Below, piece by piece: positions 53,120 to 61,830 of a stretch of DNA of 64,000 nt. The notes under the pieces were generated by a model. The model was given only the letters and a program-made list of their open reading frames with translations, searched no databases and was not told the DNA's origin. Position 1 is the first letter of the stretch. Every line of letters begins with the position of its first letter. This stretch comes from Neobacillus soli NBRC 102451 (GTDB taxonomy: Bacteria; Bacillota; Bacilli; Bacillales; Cytobacillaceae): contig NZ_BCVI01000051.1 in assembly GCF_001591665.1 (NCBI RefSeq), positions 1-64,000 of the forward strand, read 5' to 3'. The position numbers and the translations under genes are program-made.

Positions 53120-53150
53120 AAAGCTTGGATATCATTGTATCCAAGCTTTT
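53119..53150. terminator. Bidirectional terminator between antiterminator and nagE
   Basis: AAAAGCTTGGATA and TATCCAAGCTTTT form a 13-bp perfect stem with a six-base loop, with T runs on both strands. Confidence 0.88.
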
Positions 53151-53170
53151 TTAGATTCTGCTGTACCTTA

Positions 53171-54616
53171 TTATTTGTGCAGCTTTTTCATTTCATCAGC
53201 AACAAATTGTACGGACGTTCCCACAATCACTTGAATGTTTTGTGGTCCAACAACGTTAATTCCCGGTACACCTGTAGCTTTAATTTTCTTTTGATCGACC
53301 GCATTCATGTCTTTTACTTCTAACCTTAAGCGTGTTGTACAATTATCAATAGCCTTCACATTTGCAGATCCGCCGAGACCTTCATAAATCTTAGCGGCAA
53401 GTACAGTAAATTTATCATCTTTCGATAGACTTACAGCACCTTCTTCATCTTCATCCGTATCTTCTTCACGACCTGGAGTTTTTAAGTCAAATTTTACGAT
53501 GATGAAGCGGAACAAGAAATAGTAGATTACCGCAAATACAAGTCCTTGAACTAGTAACATATATGGCTGATTAGCAATTGGAATTTTTAAACTTAACAAA
53601 AAGTCAACTAACCCGGCGCTAAAGCCAAACCCTGCTGTCCAGTGGAACATAGCAGCAATCGCTAAAGAAAGACCTGTTAAGACTGCATGCACAAGATAAA
53701 GCATTGGTGCTAAAAACATAAACGCGAATTCAATTGGTTCTGTTACCCCAGTAAAGAATGCGGCAAAGCCTGCGGCTAACATCAATGACGCTACTTGCTT
53801 TTTCTTTTTCGTCTTGGCCGTATGATACATAGCCAATGCTGCGGCTGGTAAACCAAACATCATAACAGGGAAGAATCCTGCTTGATACATTCCTGTTACA
53901 CCTTTTGTTCCTTTACTTGCCCAGAAGTTACCAATATCATTGATTCCCGCTACATCAAACCAGAACACGGAGTTTAAGGCATGATGTAAACCTGTTGGAA
54001 TTAATAGTCGGTTGAAGAAGCCATAAAGCCCTGCACCAACTGCACCTAATTTACTAATAGCTTCACCAAAAGAAACTAATCCTGTAAAGATTACCGGCCA
54101 TATAAAGAACAATACTGCCGAAACGACTAACATTGCAGCCGCTGTCATAATTGGAACCAGACGTTTCCCGCTGAAGAAGGCTAATGCATCTGGTAATTTT
54201 ACATGACTAAAACGATTAAACATCGTTGAAGCTATGATACCGGAAAGGATTCCCACGAATGCGTTTCCAATTTTTCCAAAGGCAGGGTCTACTGCTTTTA
54301 CATCAATTCCCTGAAGCAAAGCTACTGTGCCTGAAGATAGTAAAGTCGTCACAACTAGGTAGGCAACCAACCCACTCAGTGCGGCGGAACCATCTTTTTG
54401 TTTCGACATCCCGAGTGCTACACCGACAGCAAAAAGAATGGGGATATTGTCAATAATCGAGCCCCCGGCTTTAATTAAGAAGGCAGCTAACGGACTACCG
54501 GATCCCCAGCCAGTAGGGTCAATCCAATAACCGATACCCATTAAAATAGCGGCTGCTGGTAAGACTGCAACCGGTAACATTAATGAACTACCTAGTCTTT
54601 GAAAATATTTTTTCAT
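53171..54616 (-). CDS. nagE: PTS N-acetylglucosamine-type EIICB
   Basis: A 481-residue PTS permease. EIIC (about 1-370) starts KKYFQRLGSSLMLPVAVLPA and has YWIDPTGWGSGSPLAAFLI, TGLHHALNSVFWFD and FFTGVTEPIEFAFMF with the sugar-contacting Glu. After an acidic linker, the EIIB domain carries Cys426 in AIDNCTTRLRLEV. This pattern fits the NagE/NagP class rather than PtsG, but glucose transport cannot be excluded. There is no EIIA domain; the separate crr-like gene upstream may supply it. Confidence 0.9.
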   Translation of the reverse strand: MKKYFQRLGSSLMLPVAVLPAAAILMGIGYWIDPTGWGSGSPLAAFLIKAGGSIIDNIPILFAVGVALGMSKQKDGSAALSGLVAYLVVTTLLSSGTVALLQGIDVKAVDPAFGKIGNAFVGILSGIIASTMFNRFSHVKLPDALAFFSGKRLVPIMTAAAMLVVSAVLFFIWPVIFTGLVSFGEAISKLGAVGAGLYGFFNRLLIPTGLHHALNSVFWFDVAGINDIGNFWASKGTKGVTGMYQAGFFPVMMFGLPAAALAMYHTAKTKKKKQVASLMLAAGFAAFFTGVTEPIEFAFMFLAPMLYLVHAVLTGLSLAIAAMFHWTAGFGFSAGLVDFLLSLKIPIANQPYMLLVQGLVFAVIYYFLFRFIIVKFDLKTPGREEDTDEDEEGAVSLSKDDKFTVLAAKIYEGLGGSANVKAIDNCTTRLRLEVKDMNAVDQKKIKATGVPGINVVGPQNIQVIVGTSVQFVADEMKKLHK

Positions 54617-54918
54617 GTAAATTCCTCCTTTTAAAAATTTTTAACTGTGCTTTGAACAATGAACCTTAAACAATAATCAGTATTGAGTTTAAAAGAATAT
54701 TTAACTAACCAATGATAAGTGCAAAAGTAATTCTCAGTAATCCTTAACTGCCAAAGATAGTATAAACCGCCTACAATTATTAACCTGTTAACTCTATTGC
54801 CAGGACAACACCACCTTTAAGTTTGTTTGTATGAATGGGAGGGAGATAGAAATTACTGCAACCTTGCTATTCCTATTTCCCTCGTTATCAACCTTTTTTC
54901 AAAATCCTTGTCAGTCTA
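54617..54918. other. 302-base non-coding leader of nagE
   Basis: Between the EIIA gene stop and nagE. AAGGAGG precedes the nagE ATG. A TATACT element occurs near 54760 on the - strand. The BglG-type target sequence was looked for and not found. No gene. Confidence 0.4.
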
Positions 54919-55410
54919 TTACTTAGAGGAGGCTGTCAAGATAACGGTCTTTCCCTGGATGGCTTCCTTTTCCCCCGTGATGGTATATTGTTTATCACCA
55001 TCGTGACTATTGGTAATCACAATTGGTGTTACAATGCTTTTTGCATGTTTACCAATGTATTCCCAGTCCACCTCAATCAGCAGCTGTCCAACTGAAACCT
55101 TATCACCCATATTGACAGCTACTGTAAAGCCCTGACCCTTAAGTGAAACTGTTTCCAAACCAACATGAATGAGAATTTCAGTGCCATCTTCTGCCCTTAT
55201 TCCAATCGCGTGCTTAGTATCAGCTACTAGCATGATGGTACCATCTACCGGAGCATGTATATTTCCCGTTGATGGAATCACAGCAACACCTTCGCCCATC
55301 ATCTTTTGGCTAAAAACTGGATCTGGAACTTCTTCAATCGGAATAATTTCACCGTTGACTGGAGTATATATTTCTAACGGTTTTGCTTTTTTAAATAGAT
55401 TCTTAAACAT
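54919..55410 (-). CDS. crr: PTS EIIA, glucose type (Crr)
   Basis: A 163-residue soluble phosphocarrier. His67 (TKHAIGI) and His82 (ILIHVGLETV) form the active pair; His82 receives the phosphate from HPr and hands it to the EIIB cysteine. GEIIPIEEVPDPVFSQKMMG is the typical N-terminal block. AAGGAG precedes ATG 55410. It is the most likely phosphate donor for the nagE permease. Confidence 0.93.
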   Translation of the reverse strand: MFKNLFKKAKPLEIYTPVNGEIIPIEEVPDPVFSQKMMGEGVAVIPSTGNIHAPVDGTIMLVADTKHAIGIRAEDGTEILIHVGLETVSLKGQGFTVAVNMGDKVSVGQLLIEVDWEYIGKHAKSIVTPIVITNSHDGDKQYTITGEKEAIQGKTVILTASSK

Positions 55411-55777
55411 TTTGAGTTACTCCTTATCTGTATTTATGATAAAAATCAAAGCCATTATTACTATTTTGTACATTGTTACCTATTTTATTTTTATATTATC
55501 CTAATTTGGATTGGTATCATCACATTTAGTGCTTTGTTGCAGGGAAAAGAACAACAAAAAAAGGCATGGGGGTACTATAAAGGATTACAAATCCATTTAT
55601 TTACCACCATGCCTGATCGTATCAGTAACATGTGATCGATTATTAAACTAATAACTTTATAATAACACTAAACCTTAAAAAATCAATATGTAAGCGGGAA
55701 CATATTTAAACAAGATATATTTTATTAGGCATTTTCAACTATAAAACTGAGTACAAAAGTCTCAATTAATGGGATGT
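55411..55777. other. 367-base non-coding stretch with crr promoter and a long hairpin
   Basis: Upstream of crr a GATAATATAA -10 candidate lies near 55495 (- strand). The stretch also holds the terminator at 55556-55613. No gene was seen. Confidence 0.5.
55556..55613 (-). terminator. Terminator of the methyltransferase gene
   Basis: GGCATGG (55563-55569) and CCATGCC (55607-55613) pair, extended by GTA/TAC, with an inner GGATT/AATCC hairpin; seven T follow on the - strand. It lies about 165 bases past the stop. Confidence 0.65.
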
Positions 55778-56383
55778 TCATTCTAATCGATATATTAAAA
55801 ATCTCTCATTAGGGTTGTTTTCGTAAACATATGGAATAATGACTTCTTTTTTCAGTTCAAAGGAAGTATGATTTTCTAAAAAATAGATATAATCTTCTGA
55901 TGGATAATATAAAATTAGTTCTATTTCCCGATCAAAATTTTCCACCGAATGCAATATATTATTGATAACTTTCATGAAAATCTGTATTGAAAACGGATTA
56001 AAAAAGTAAAATCGATTGTCTAATGGGGCAAATTGGTATTCCTCTGCCAGGCAGCATTGAAAATGAATTTTATCTTTTCCCTTGTTCGTTTTCTTTAGAT
56101 AATTTCTTTGATTTATCATTGCCTCTTGATAAAATTCCTCGTTCATTTCTATCCCTATTACTGTTGCATTAAATAAATGATGGATAAAGAAATTTAAGCG
56201 CCCTTTTCCACAGCCAAAGTCAACAATTTGATCATTGCTTTTTAATTGATAATGATTAAATAGTTCTTCCAGCGCGCTGTAGGGGGTTGGTTCATAGCGA
56301 TGATAGTGAAAAGAACTGTTGAACCCCTTTTGGTCTCCTCCTGTTTTGATGTTCAGCAGTTTATCGTAATAATATTCTTTCAT
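55778..56383 (-). CDS. Class I SAM-dependent methyltransferase
   Basis: A 201-residue protein with SAM motif I IVDFGCGKGRLNFF (about 53-66) and the acidic motif II VIGIEMNEEF (about 74-83); FYFFNPFSI replaces the usual motif IV. The N-terminal YHRYEPTPYSALEELFNHY is typical of a small Bacillus group. AGGAG lies seven bases before ATG 56383. Acceptor is unknown. A lone CRISPR-like repeat lies in its 5' leader. Confidence 0.85.
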   Translation of the reverse strand: MKEYYYDKLLNIKTGGDQKGFNSSFHYHRYEPTPYSALEELFNHYQLKSNDQIVDFGCGKGRLNFFIHHLFNATVIGIEMNEEFYQEAMINQRNYLKKTNKGKDKIHFQCCLAEEYQFAPLDNRFYFFNPFSIQIFMKVINNILHSVENFDREIELILYYPSEDYIYFLENHTSFELKKEVIIPYVYENNPNERFLIYRLE

Positions 56384-56398
56384 TGATTGCTCCTATTC

Positions 56399-56430
56399 AT
56401 TTCAATCCACGCATCCACGTGGGTTGCTAC
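56399..56430. CRISPR. Solitary type I-C-like CRISPR repeat
   Basis: The 32 bases start ATTTCAATCCACGCATCC and end GTGGGTTGCTAC. On the other strand this ends GCGTGGATTGAAAT, the conserved 3' tail of type I-C repeats, and the 32-base length also fits. An internal stem GCATCCAC/GTGGGTTGC (one bulge) matches the repeat hairpin. Sequences 30-40 bases to either side show no second copy, and no cas gene is in the window. It sits 16 bases upstream of the methyltransferase start. Confidence 0.6.
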
Positions 56431-56540
56431 AGTGAGAGATTTCGGGTACCTACAAATATCCTAGGTTTAAGACTATTGTAACAAATAAATGGTACCAATT
56501 GGCAGTTAATACTGACTAATTTAACTGTATTGTAAAAAAA

Positions 56541-56590
56541 GTACCTGACCCCCGGTGCATTAAAGCTTTACCGCTTCGGGGGTTAGGCAC
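56541..56590 (-). terminator. Terminator of the SH3 protein gene (GTGCCTGACCCC-type repeat)
   Basis: On the - strand GTGCCTAACCCCCG pairs with CGGGGGTCAGGTAC around a loop of about 22 bases, followed by seven T. It belongs to the GGTGCCTGACACC-like repeat family also seen at 49240. Confidence 0.85.
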
Positions 56591-56608
56591 CTAATAAAAG
56601 TTTTGTTT

Positions 56609-57265
56609 CTAAAATTTCCTTTTTACTAGTTTGTGTTTTCCATCATAGATATATGATTCCATGTATTCATTTTCTTGATAGGATTTAGGATAAACGACGG
56701 TTAAATAAACATTATTTCCGCTTAATTTAACTGTTGCAATTCCTTTATTCAAGGCAAACGATTCGATGAACTTAACTTTCCCTACTCCATTTTTATCAAA
56801 TGTAATGGTATAGGTTTTGGTGTCTGATTCCCTTGCATTGGAGCCATCGGGCATCGACCACCAGATTCCATATAGATTAATTTTCGCCTTATTACTGCTA
56901 ATGAACTTTAAATTTAATCCAACCCCTGGCTTGCTGTTTGCGGAAGTAAACCATTTCCCACTATATTTCTTATAGTTTTTGGATGATGAAGTATTTTTAA
57001 TAAATTTTAAGTTTTTGTTAGATATGTAAGCTGTTTTATTTTTAAAATGAACTTTTGACCAATTATTTTTGGTAACCGAATAGATTGTAAGGGAATTCCC
57101 TTTATATACCTTCCCGAATACCTTGTATTTTGTTCCGGGGCCACTATAAACTTTTGCATAGTTTGAGGTGACTACAGCCTTTTTTGCGGATGCTGCTTCA
57201 CTCATTGGTTGGAATGAAGCCAAGACAAGTAAAAATGTCAGTAAGAATGCTAGTGATTTTCTCAT
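56609..57265 (-). CDS. Secreted SH3-domain protein
   Basis: A 218-residue exported protein. Signal peptide 1-25 (MRKSLAFLLTFLLVLASFQP, cleaved after SEA), a bacterial SH3 domain at about 30-90 (NYAKVYSGPGTKYKVFGKVY, SKVHFKNKTAYI), then an unassigned beta-rich C-terminal domain with WWSMPDGSNARESDTKTYTI. SH3 domains bind peptidoglycan cross-bridges, so a wall-associated role is likely. ATG 57265 follows GGAGGG; ATG 57277 lies before that ribosome site. Confidence 0.85.
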   Translation of the reverse strand: MRKSLAFLLTFLLVLASFQPMSEAASAKKAVVTSNYAKVYSGPGTKYKVFGKVYKGNSLTIYSVTKNNWSKVHFKNKTAYISNKNLKFIKNTSSSKNYKKYSGKWFTSANSKPGVGLNLKFISSNKAKINLYGIWWSMPDGSNARESDTKTYTITFDKNGVGKVKFIESFALNKGIATVKLSGNNVYLTVVYPKSYQENEYMESYIYDGKHKLVKRKF

Positions 57266-57369
57266 ATTTCCCTCCATATTCGTATTTTTTGCAACCCTGC
57301 CATTTTTATCTAACCACTACATTTTACCAAAATATAACACTATTAAACAATTACTTTTTTAAAAATTTT

Positions 57370-57386
57370 GGGTGCCTTTCACACCC
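57370..57386 (-). terminator. Terminator of the MFS gene
   Basis: GGGTG and CACCC pair around seven bases; AAAATTTTT follows on the - strand. Another member of the GGTGCC...CACC repeat group. Confidence 0.5.
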
Positions 57387-57441
57387 GAAATTAGACGAAT
57401 TTTGGCCATATATGAAGAGTCCTAGTGACCCAAAAGATTTC

Positions 57442-58743
57442 TTACAAAACCGTACTTGCTTTTCCCTTAACGACTTTGTCCTCTCCAAGTTCTGGATGTG
57501 CCTTTCTTACAACTGATGGTCTTGCAAGAATAAGTGTTACTCCTATGAACAGAGATGCCGATAAAAGAAGAATCCATTGAGCCGGAAAAATATCGTAAAG
57601 AAAGCCATATAGCACCATTCCTAATGGCATTAATGCCATTGACATTGTTTCAAGAATTGAAAAAACTCGACCTTTATAATCGTCATCAATTTGCTTTTGC
57701 AGCATCACCTGCATTGGTGTATTAACGATGATGACCAATGCACCAAGACAAAACATAATCAGCAGGTAAAATCCGAAAACAGTGTTATAGGATAACTTTA
57801 TCAATAAAGGGACGGCAACAGCACCCATAATGATTCCCATCCCAATAATCGCTCTCTTGGATAATAAGAGCGGAAATTTCACTTCTTTTCTTACTGTAAA
57901 GAAAATCGATAGCAGGAGCATTCCGACGGCAAACGCCCCTTGTGTTAAGCCAAAATGCTGTGATGCCATTTTCATCTTTTCAATCAGGATGAATGAATAA
58001 CCGACCTCGAATGCACCGAAAAGGAAATTGATTAAAAGCGAAACCCAAATGATTGTCACTAGGATTGGCTGCAATTTTAAATAGCTGACACCTGCCTTCA
58101 TGCTCTCTAGCATTGATTCCTTTTGTTCTCCCTCCACCACTTCTTTCCGGTTAGCATACAGTTTGAAATTCATGGTCGATTCCAAAACAACGGCCAATAT
58201 TGAAGCTGATATATACATGATTAGAAAAACCGGCATCGAAACAGCACCATATAAAAGACCACCCACAGCAGGGCTTGCAATCGCTGCAAAGGAAATCGAC
58301 ATTTGATTTAATGACATTGCTTTTTGAATTCTAGTTTCGTCGACAAGCCCTGTAATAGATGAAGTAAACGCCACGCCGGAAAACATCGAGGTAAGTGACA
58401 AAATACATGAGGTGATATAAATGGCGACTAAGGATAGGCCAGATGTGAAACTTACGATTAGTAATCCCGCAATTGCCAAGGTTGTGGCAATTTGTGAAGT
58501 AATGGCAATTATTTTCCGCGGATATTTATCCACAATGTATCCTGCAAATGGCGCTGCAATAGTGCGTGGTAAAATATTGCAGATTAGATTCGCCGCAAAG
58601 CTTGTTGCCGATCCTGTCGCTTGTAAAATATAAAAACTAATGGCAAAAGAATAAACCTGCGCACCAAAAGAAGAAATAAGTTTGCTGATGGTAAACGTCC
58701 AAAGATGATATGTTGCTTTTTTAAGCTTTAAACTATCCTCCAT
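57442..58743 (-). CDS. MFS transporter (drug-efflux type)
   Basis: A 433-residue protein with twelve predicted helices and a central loop at about 200-225. FAGYIVDKYPRKII is the loop 2-3 MFS motif A, and DDYKGRVFSILETM the matching motif in the second half, the pattern of the MFS_3/macrolide-efflux-like group. It is divergent from an XRE regulator, with twin palindromes between them, so repression by that regulator is likely. Substrate is unknown. Confidence 0.88.
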   Translation of the reverse strand: MEDSLKLKKATYHLWTFTISKLISSFGAQVYSFAISFYILQATGSATSFAANLICNILPRTIAAPFAGYIVDKYPRKIIAITSQIATTLAIAGLLIVSFTSGLSLVAIYITSCILSLTSMFSGVAFTSSITGLVDETRIQKAMSLNQMSISFAAIASPAVGGLLYGAVSMPVFLIMYISASILAVVLESTMNFKLYANRKEVVEGEQKESMLESMKAGVSYLKLQPILVTIIWVSLLINFLFGAFEVGYSFILIEKMKMASQHFGLTQGAFAVGMLLLSIFFTVRKEVKFPLLLSKRAIIGMGIIMGAVAVPLLIKLSYNTVFGFYLLIMFCLGALVIIVNTPMQVMLQKQIDDDYKGRVFSILETMSMALMPLGMVLYGFLYDIFPAQWILLLSASLFIGVTLILARPSVVRKAHPELGEDKVVKGKASTVL

Positions 58744-58762
58744 AAAAATCCCACCCTAGAAA

Positions 58763-58779
58763 GTTTAATTTAATTAAAC
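58763..58779. promoter_or_regulatory. Palindromic operator 1 (MFS/XRE intergenic)
   Basis: GTTTAATTTAATTAAAC is a near-perfect dyad, 20 bases before the MFS start codon. It is nearly identical to the site at 58817, with centres 54 bp apart. Confidence 0.7.
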
Positions 58780-58816
58780 AAATCATATCACGCGGCCTCT
58801 TCCACTACAAGTAAAA

Positions 58817-58833
58817 GTTTAATATAATTAAAC
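58817..58833. promoter_or_regulatory. Palindromic operator 2 overlapping the XRE promoter
   Basis: GTTTAATATAATTAAAC differs from operator 1 at one base. It contains TATAAT (58823-58828), the probable -10 of the XRE gene on the + strand, so binding here would shut that promoter. Confidence 0.7.
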
Positions 58834-58865
58834 TAAATAAAATTCTTAGGGAAGTGCATAGTCAA

Positions 58866-60104
58866 ATGTTAGGCGAACGAATCCGGGAAATTAGAAAAAA
58901 GAAAAAGATGACGCTTGAAGTCCTGGCGGGGGAAGGTCTTACAAAAGGGATGCTCAGCCTAATCGAAAATAATAAAGCAAATCCATCAATGGAGAGCTTG
59001 GCATTTATAGCCAAGCGACTTGGAGTCGAGGTAACTGAACTATTAGAGGATATAAGTAAACAGGAATTGAGAGACGTTCTTGAAAAGGCGGAGAGGTTAT
59101 TCAATAAGGAAACAGAAAAAGTGACCGATAAATATAGACAACTTATTCCTCTTATTGAACCCTATGTCACAAACTTTACGCAAGGTTACGAGTCGGCACG
59201 ATTGTTAGATATTTATAGCCGTTGTCTTTATAATGAGAAAAAGGATGGCTGGCAGGATTATTCCGACCGGGCAGCGAAAATGTACGACGAGATGAATCTG
59301 ACAGCTAAACGCGCTGGCATTGGTATCCTCCGGGCAATGGAGAAATTTATCGAGCATGACTATGTAAAGTCTTTAGAGATATTTTTAAAAGAACGTGCTG
59401 AAATCGAATCAAATCACGCCTACATCGACCCCATAACTCGTGTCGATCTTGATTATAATGAATCCATTTTATATTTTGCTGTTGGTGATTCTGATTCAGC
59501 AACGCGTGTGATGGAAAGTGCCATTAATTTTTCAAAGCAGCATCGAATCTTTTATCGTATCGACGATTTATACCGACTCGCCTTTGCACAAGCAATGATG
59601 ACATATGAAGAAGAGAAGAAAGCTCATTATTCACTAAAGTTAAAGCAATATGGGGATTTTGCTGAAGATAAGCAGTCACTTCTCTTTCATGATCTCTTTA
59701 ATGTCATGTCTCTTAATTCTGAGAAGCATTTTGTCAAGGCGTTAGAAATAATTGACCAGTATTTATCAGATCCGAAAATGTCAGACATTTATGGATTTTG
59801 GTATTTGCTCGAAAAAGGAAAAGCCCTATATGGTCTTGGTCAATTAAATGAAGCCATCCTTTGTTTGGACAAGGTAGAAATACCATCCTATGCCCATCAT
59901 CCGTTTGATTTATCCATGTTTTATGTAATGGATTCGTATAAAGCACTTTGCCACCTGGAATTCGGAGCTAAGGATAAAGCTCTTCAATTGGCGAAAATAG
60001 CAGTAGAAAATTTCGAACGGCTTCCACATACACCTTTCAAAGATTTTGCCACTGACTCGTACAATAAAATTAAGTTAAAAATGGAAGAGCCCAATCCTTC
60101 TTAA
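58866..60104 (+). CDS. XRE-family regulator with TPR-like C-terminus (PlcR/Rgg type)
   Basis: A 412-residue regulator. Residues 1-62 are a helix-turn-helix (LGERIREIRKKKKMTLEVLA, GMLSLIENNKANPSMESLAF); the rest is all-helical with repeated TPR-like units (GIGILRAMEKFIEHDYVKSL, YGFWYLLEKGKALYGLGQLN). Such proteins often bind a peptide or small ligand in the TPR groove. I start at ATG 58866; GTG 58854 sits on the AGGGA ribosome site. It is divergent from the MFS gene and probably controls it and itself through twin palindromes. Confidence 0.87.
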   Translation: MLGERIREIRKKKKMTLEVLAGEGLTKGMLSLIENNKANPSMESLAFIAKRLGVEVTELLEDISKQELRDVLEKAERLFNKETEKVTDKYRQLIPLIEPYVTNFTQGYESARLLDIYSRCLYNEKKDGWQDYSDRAAKMYDEMNLTAKRAGIGILRAMEKFIEHDYVKSLEIFLKERAEIESNHAYIDPITRVDLDYNESILYFAVGDSDSATRVMESAINFSKQHRIFYRIDDLYRLAFAQAMMTYEEEKKAHYSLKLKQYGDFAEDKQSLLFHDLFNVMSLNSEKHFVKALEIIDQYLSDPKMSDIYGFWYLLEKGKALYGLGQLNEAILCLDKVEIPSYAHHPFDLSMFYVMDSYKALCHLEFGAKDKALQLAKIAVENFERLPHTPFKDFATDSYNKIKLKMEEPNPS

Positions 60105-60121
60105 AGGGAATTGGGCTCTTC
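60084..60121 (+). terminator. Terminator overlapping the end of the XRE gene
   Basis: GAAGAGCCCAAT and ATTGGGCTCTTC form a 12-bp perfect stem (60084-60095/60110-60121), with the stop codon in the loop. Confidence 0.85.
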
Positions 60122-60206
60122 ACATAATTAAATGTCTTCTTAATCAACATCATTCTACTATTATTTAATCCAAATTATAAAAAATGAATAGATGCCTTAA
60201 GTTATC

Positions 60207-60653
60207 CTACCTATCTTTCGTAACCGACACCCACATGTTTTCAAGCCATTGATCAATGTCCGGACCCTTATCACCCTCATATGTATCATACACATCAAGT
60301 CTCATTTTTTTTAACTTCTCTTTGAATTCTTCATAGCTATGACCTTCAGGCAAACTCTTCTTAATTCTTACTAAGATTTTAGTAACATCTTTAATCAAGT
60401 CGCCTTTTTTCTTAGCTGGCATTTGAACATCTTCACCAAATTTTTTCAACTTACGGTATGCAGCTTCCCGAACTTTATACACATCATCATTATTCATAAT
60501 TCGCAAAAGGACATCGATTACCTTTTTGTTATTCCACTGCCCTAGCTCTTCAACCGCATCTAAACGGTCTCGCCAGTTAGATGTTCTGCCGACTTGTTTC
60601 TTTAATGCCTCATAATTTTCTGGTAACTCACTTTTTTCTTCAATCTTTTTCAA
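60207..60653 (-). CDS. HEAT-repeat protein
   Basis: A 148-residue, highly charged helical protein. Residues about 25-70 form HEAT-like repeats (WRDRLDAVEELGQWNNKKVI, VYKVREAAYRKLKKFGED). The C-terminal part is unassigned (SYEEFKEKLKKMRLDVYDTY). I prefer TTG 60653, nine bases after GGAG; TTG 60662 touches the site. HEAT repeats are protein-binding scaffolds. Function is unknown. Confidence 0.8.
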   Translation of the reverse strand: MKKIEEKSELPENYEALKKQVGRTSNWRDRLDAVEELGQWNNKKVIDVLLRIMNNDDVYKVREAAYRKLKKFGEDVQMPAKKKGDLIKDVTKILVRIKKSLPEGHSYEEFKEKLKKMRLDVYDTYEGDKGPDIDQWLENMWVSVTKDR

Positions 60654-60865
60654 ACGATCCAATCTCCTTCTATAATATTATGGATGTTAGCTAGTTTACA
60701 CTTAATTGGTTAGAAAAATCAAATGTCATTAGCCATCATCCATTATTTGTTGCAAATAATCTAGAGTTGATTCCAAAATTGGTTTATACTAATAGAGTTT
60801 TGAAATCTAGCATTTCTCTACATTTCATTATTACCACATAAACTATACAACAAGGAGAAATGAAG

Positions 60866-61774
60866 ATGTGGTTTGTCTTTTCACTTTTAACAACCTTTGC
60901 CTGGGGCGGTGCCGACCTATTTTATAAAAAAGGCACAGATAGTAATGATAAGTTCAGCCACCTCAAAATTGTCATCATGGTGGGATTGGTTATGGGACTT
61001 CACGCAACAGCGTATATGTTCATTAAAGGGCTGGCATTTGATCCGATGGACCTAGTAAAATATTTGCCAGTGTCGGCATTTTACATTCTATCGATGACAG
61101 TCGGTTATATTGGCTTACGCTATATTGAGCTTTCCATTGCATCGCCTGTACAAAATTCTTCTGGAGCGATTACAGCAATTTTGTTATTTATCTTTTTTCC
61201 ACATGAGTTGGGTATCATTCACATAGCTGCTGTGGCGATAATTACTATAGGTGTTCTTGGACTAGCCATATTAGAAAAGAAAGCAGAAACAGCAGCACTC
61301 AGAGCTAATCATGTACAAATTGATCAAAAGTACCAAATTGGCTTCCTAGCCATTGTCTTTCCGATTATTTATTGTATCCTCGATGGACTTGGAACCTTTG
61401 CCGATGGAATCTATCTCGACGAACTGAGTCTTATTAGTGAAGACGAGGCCTTACTTTCTTACGAATTTACTTTTTTCATCTGTGCCGTGCTATCCTTCCT
61501 GTTCCTTAAAGTGATAAAAAAGCAGAAATTCCATATTTTTAAGGAACGCGACAAAGGATATGCAGCCATTTTGGAAACTACAGGTCAGTTCTTTTATGTC
61601 TTTGCCATGGCCAAGAACGCCATCATCGCAGCACCGCTCATCGCGTCATATAGCATTATTTCAATCCTCCTTTCACGAATATTCCTTAAGGAGAAACTGA
61701 GCAAACAGCATTATGCCATTATCGTCATTGTAATGATTGGCATCGCCTTGCTTGGTATCGCAGATGAACTCTAG
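60866..61774 (+). CDS. EamA/DMT family transporter
   Basis: A 302-residue protein with ten predicted helices in two EamA halves; FSLLTTFAWGGADLFYKKGT opens the first half and IAAPLIASYSIISILLSRIF closes the second with the LKEKLSKQHY loop. AGGAG lies eight bases before ATG 60866, which makes it a better start than ATG 60860. Substrate unknown; metabolite export is usual for the family. Terminator follows directly. Confidence 0.88.
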   Translation: MWFVFSLLTTFAWGGADLFYKKGTDSNDKFSHLKIVIMVGLVMGLHATAYMFIKGLAFDPMDLVKYLPVSAFYILSMTVGYIGLRYIELSIASPVQNSSGAITAILLFIFFPHELGIIHIAAVAIITIGVLGLAILEKKAETAALRANHVQIDQKYQIGFLAIVFPIIYCILDGLGTFADGIYLDELSLISEDEALLSYEFTFFICAVLSFLFLKVIKKQKFHIFKERDKGYAAILETTGQFFYVFAMAKNAIIAAPLIASYSIISILLSRIFLKEKLSKQHYAIIVIVMIGIALLGIADEL

Positions 61775-61776
61775 AC

Positions 61777-61828
61777 AAAAGGGTCAGTCCTCGCATCGGT
61801 TTAATCGCGATGAAGGACTGACCCTTTT
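61777..61828. terminator. Terminator of the EamA gene
   Basis: AAAAGGGTCAGTCCT and AGGACTGACCCTTTT form a 15-bp perfect stem with an inner CGCATCG/CGATG pairing. Confidence 0.9.
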
Positions 61829-61830
61829 CT

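Noticed and set aside
54660..54720. Possible BglG/GlcT RNA target in the nagE leader (GGATTACTGAGAATTAC on the - strand)
   Set aside because: The first half resembles a RAT, but the conserved GCAGGCA part is missing and no terminator overlaps it.
56431..56500. A second CRISPR repeat next to the lone repeat
   Set aside because: The bases 30-40 positions away on either side show no similarity to the repeat, so no array is present.
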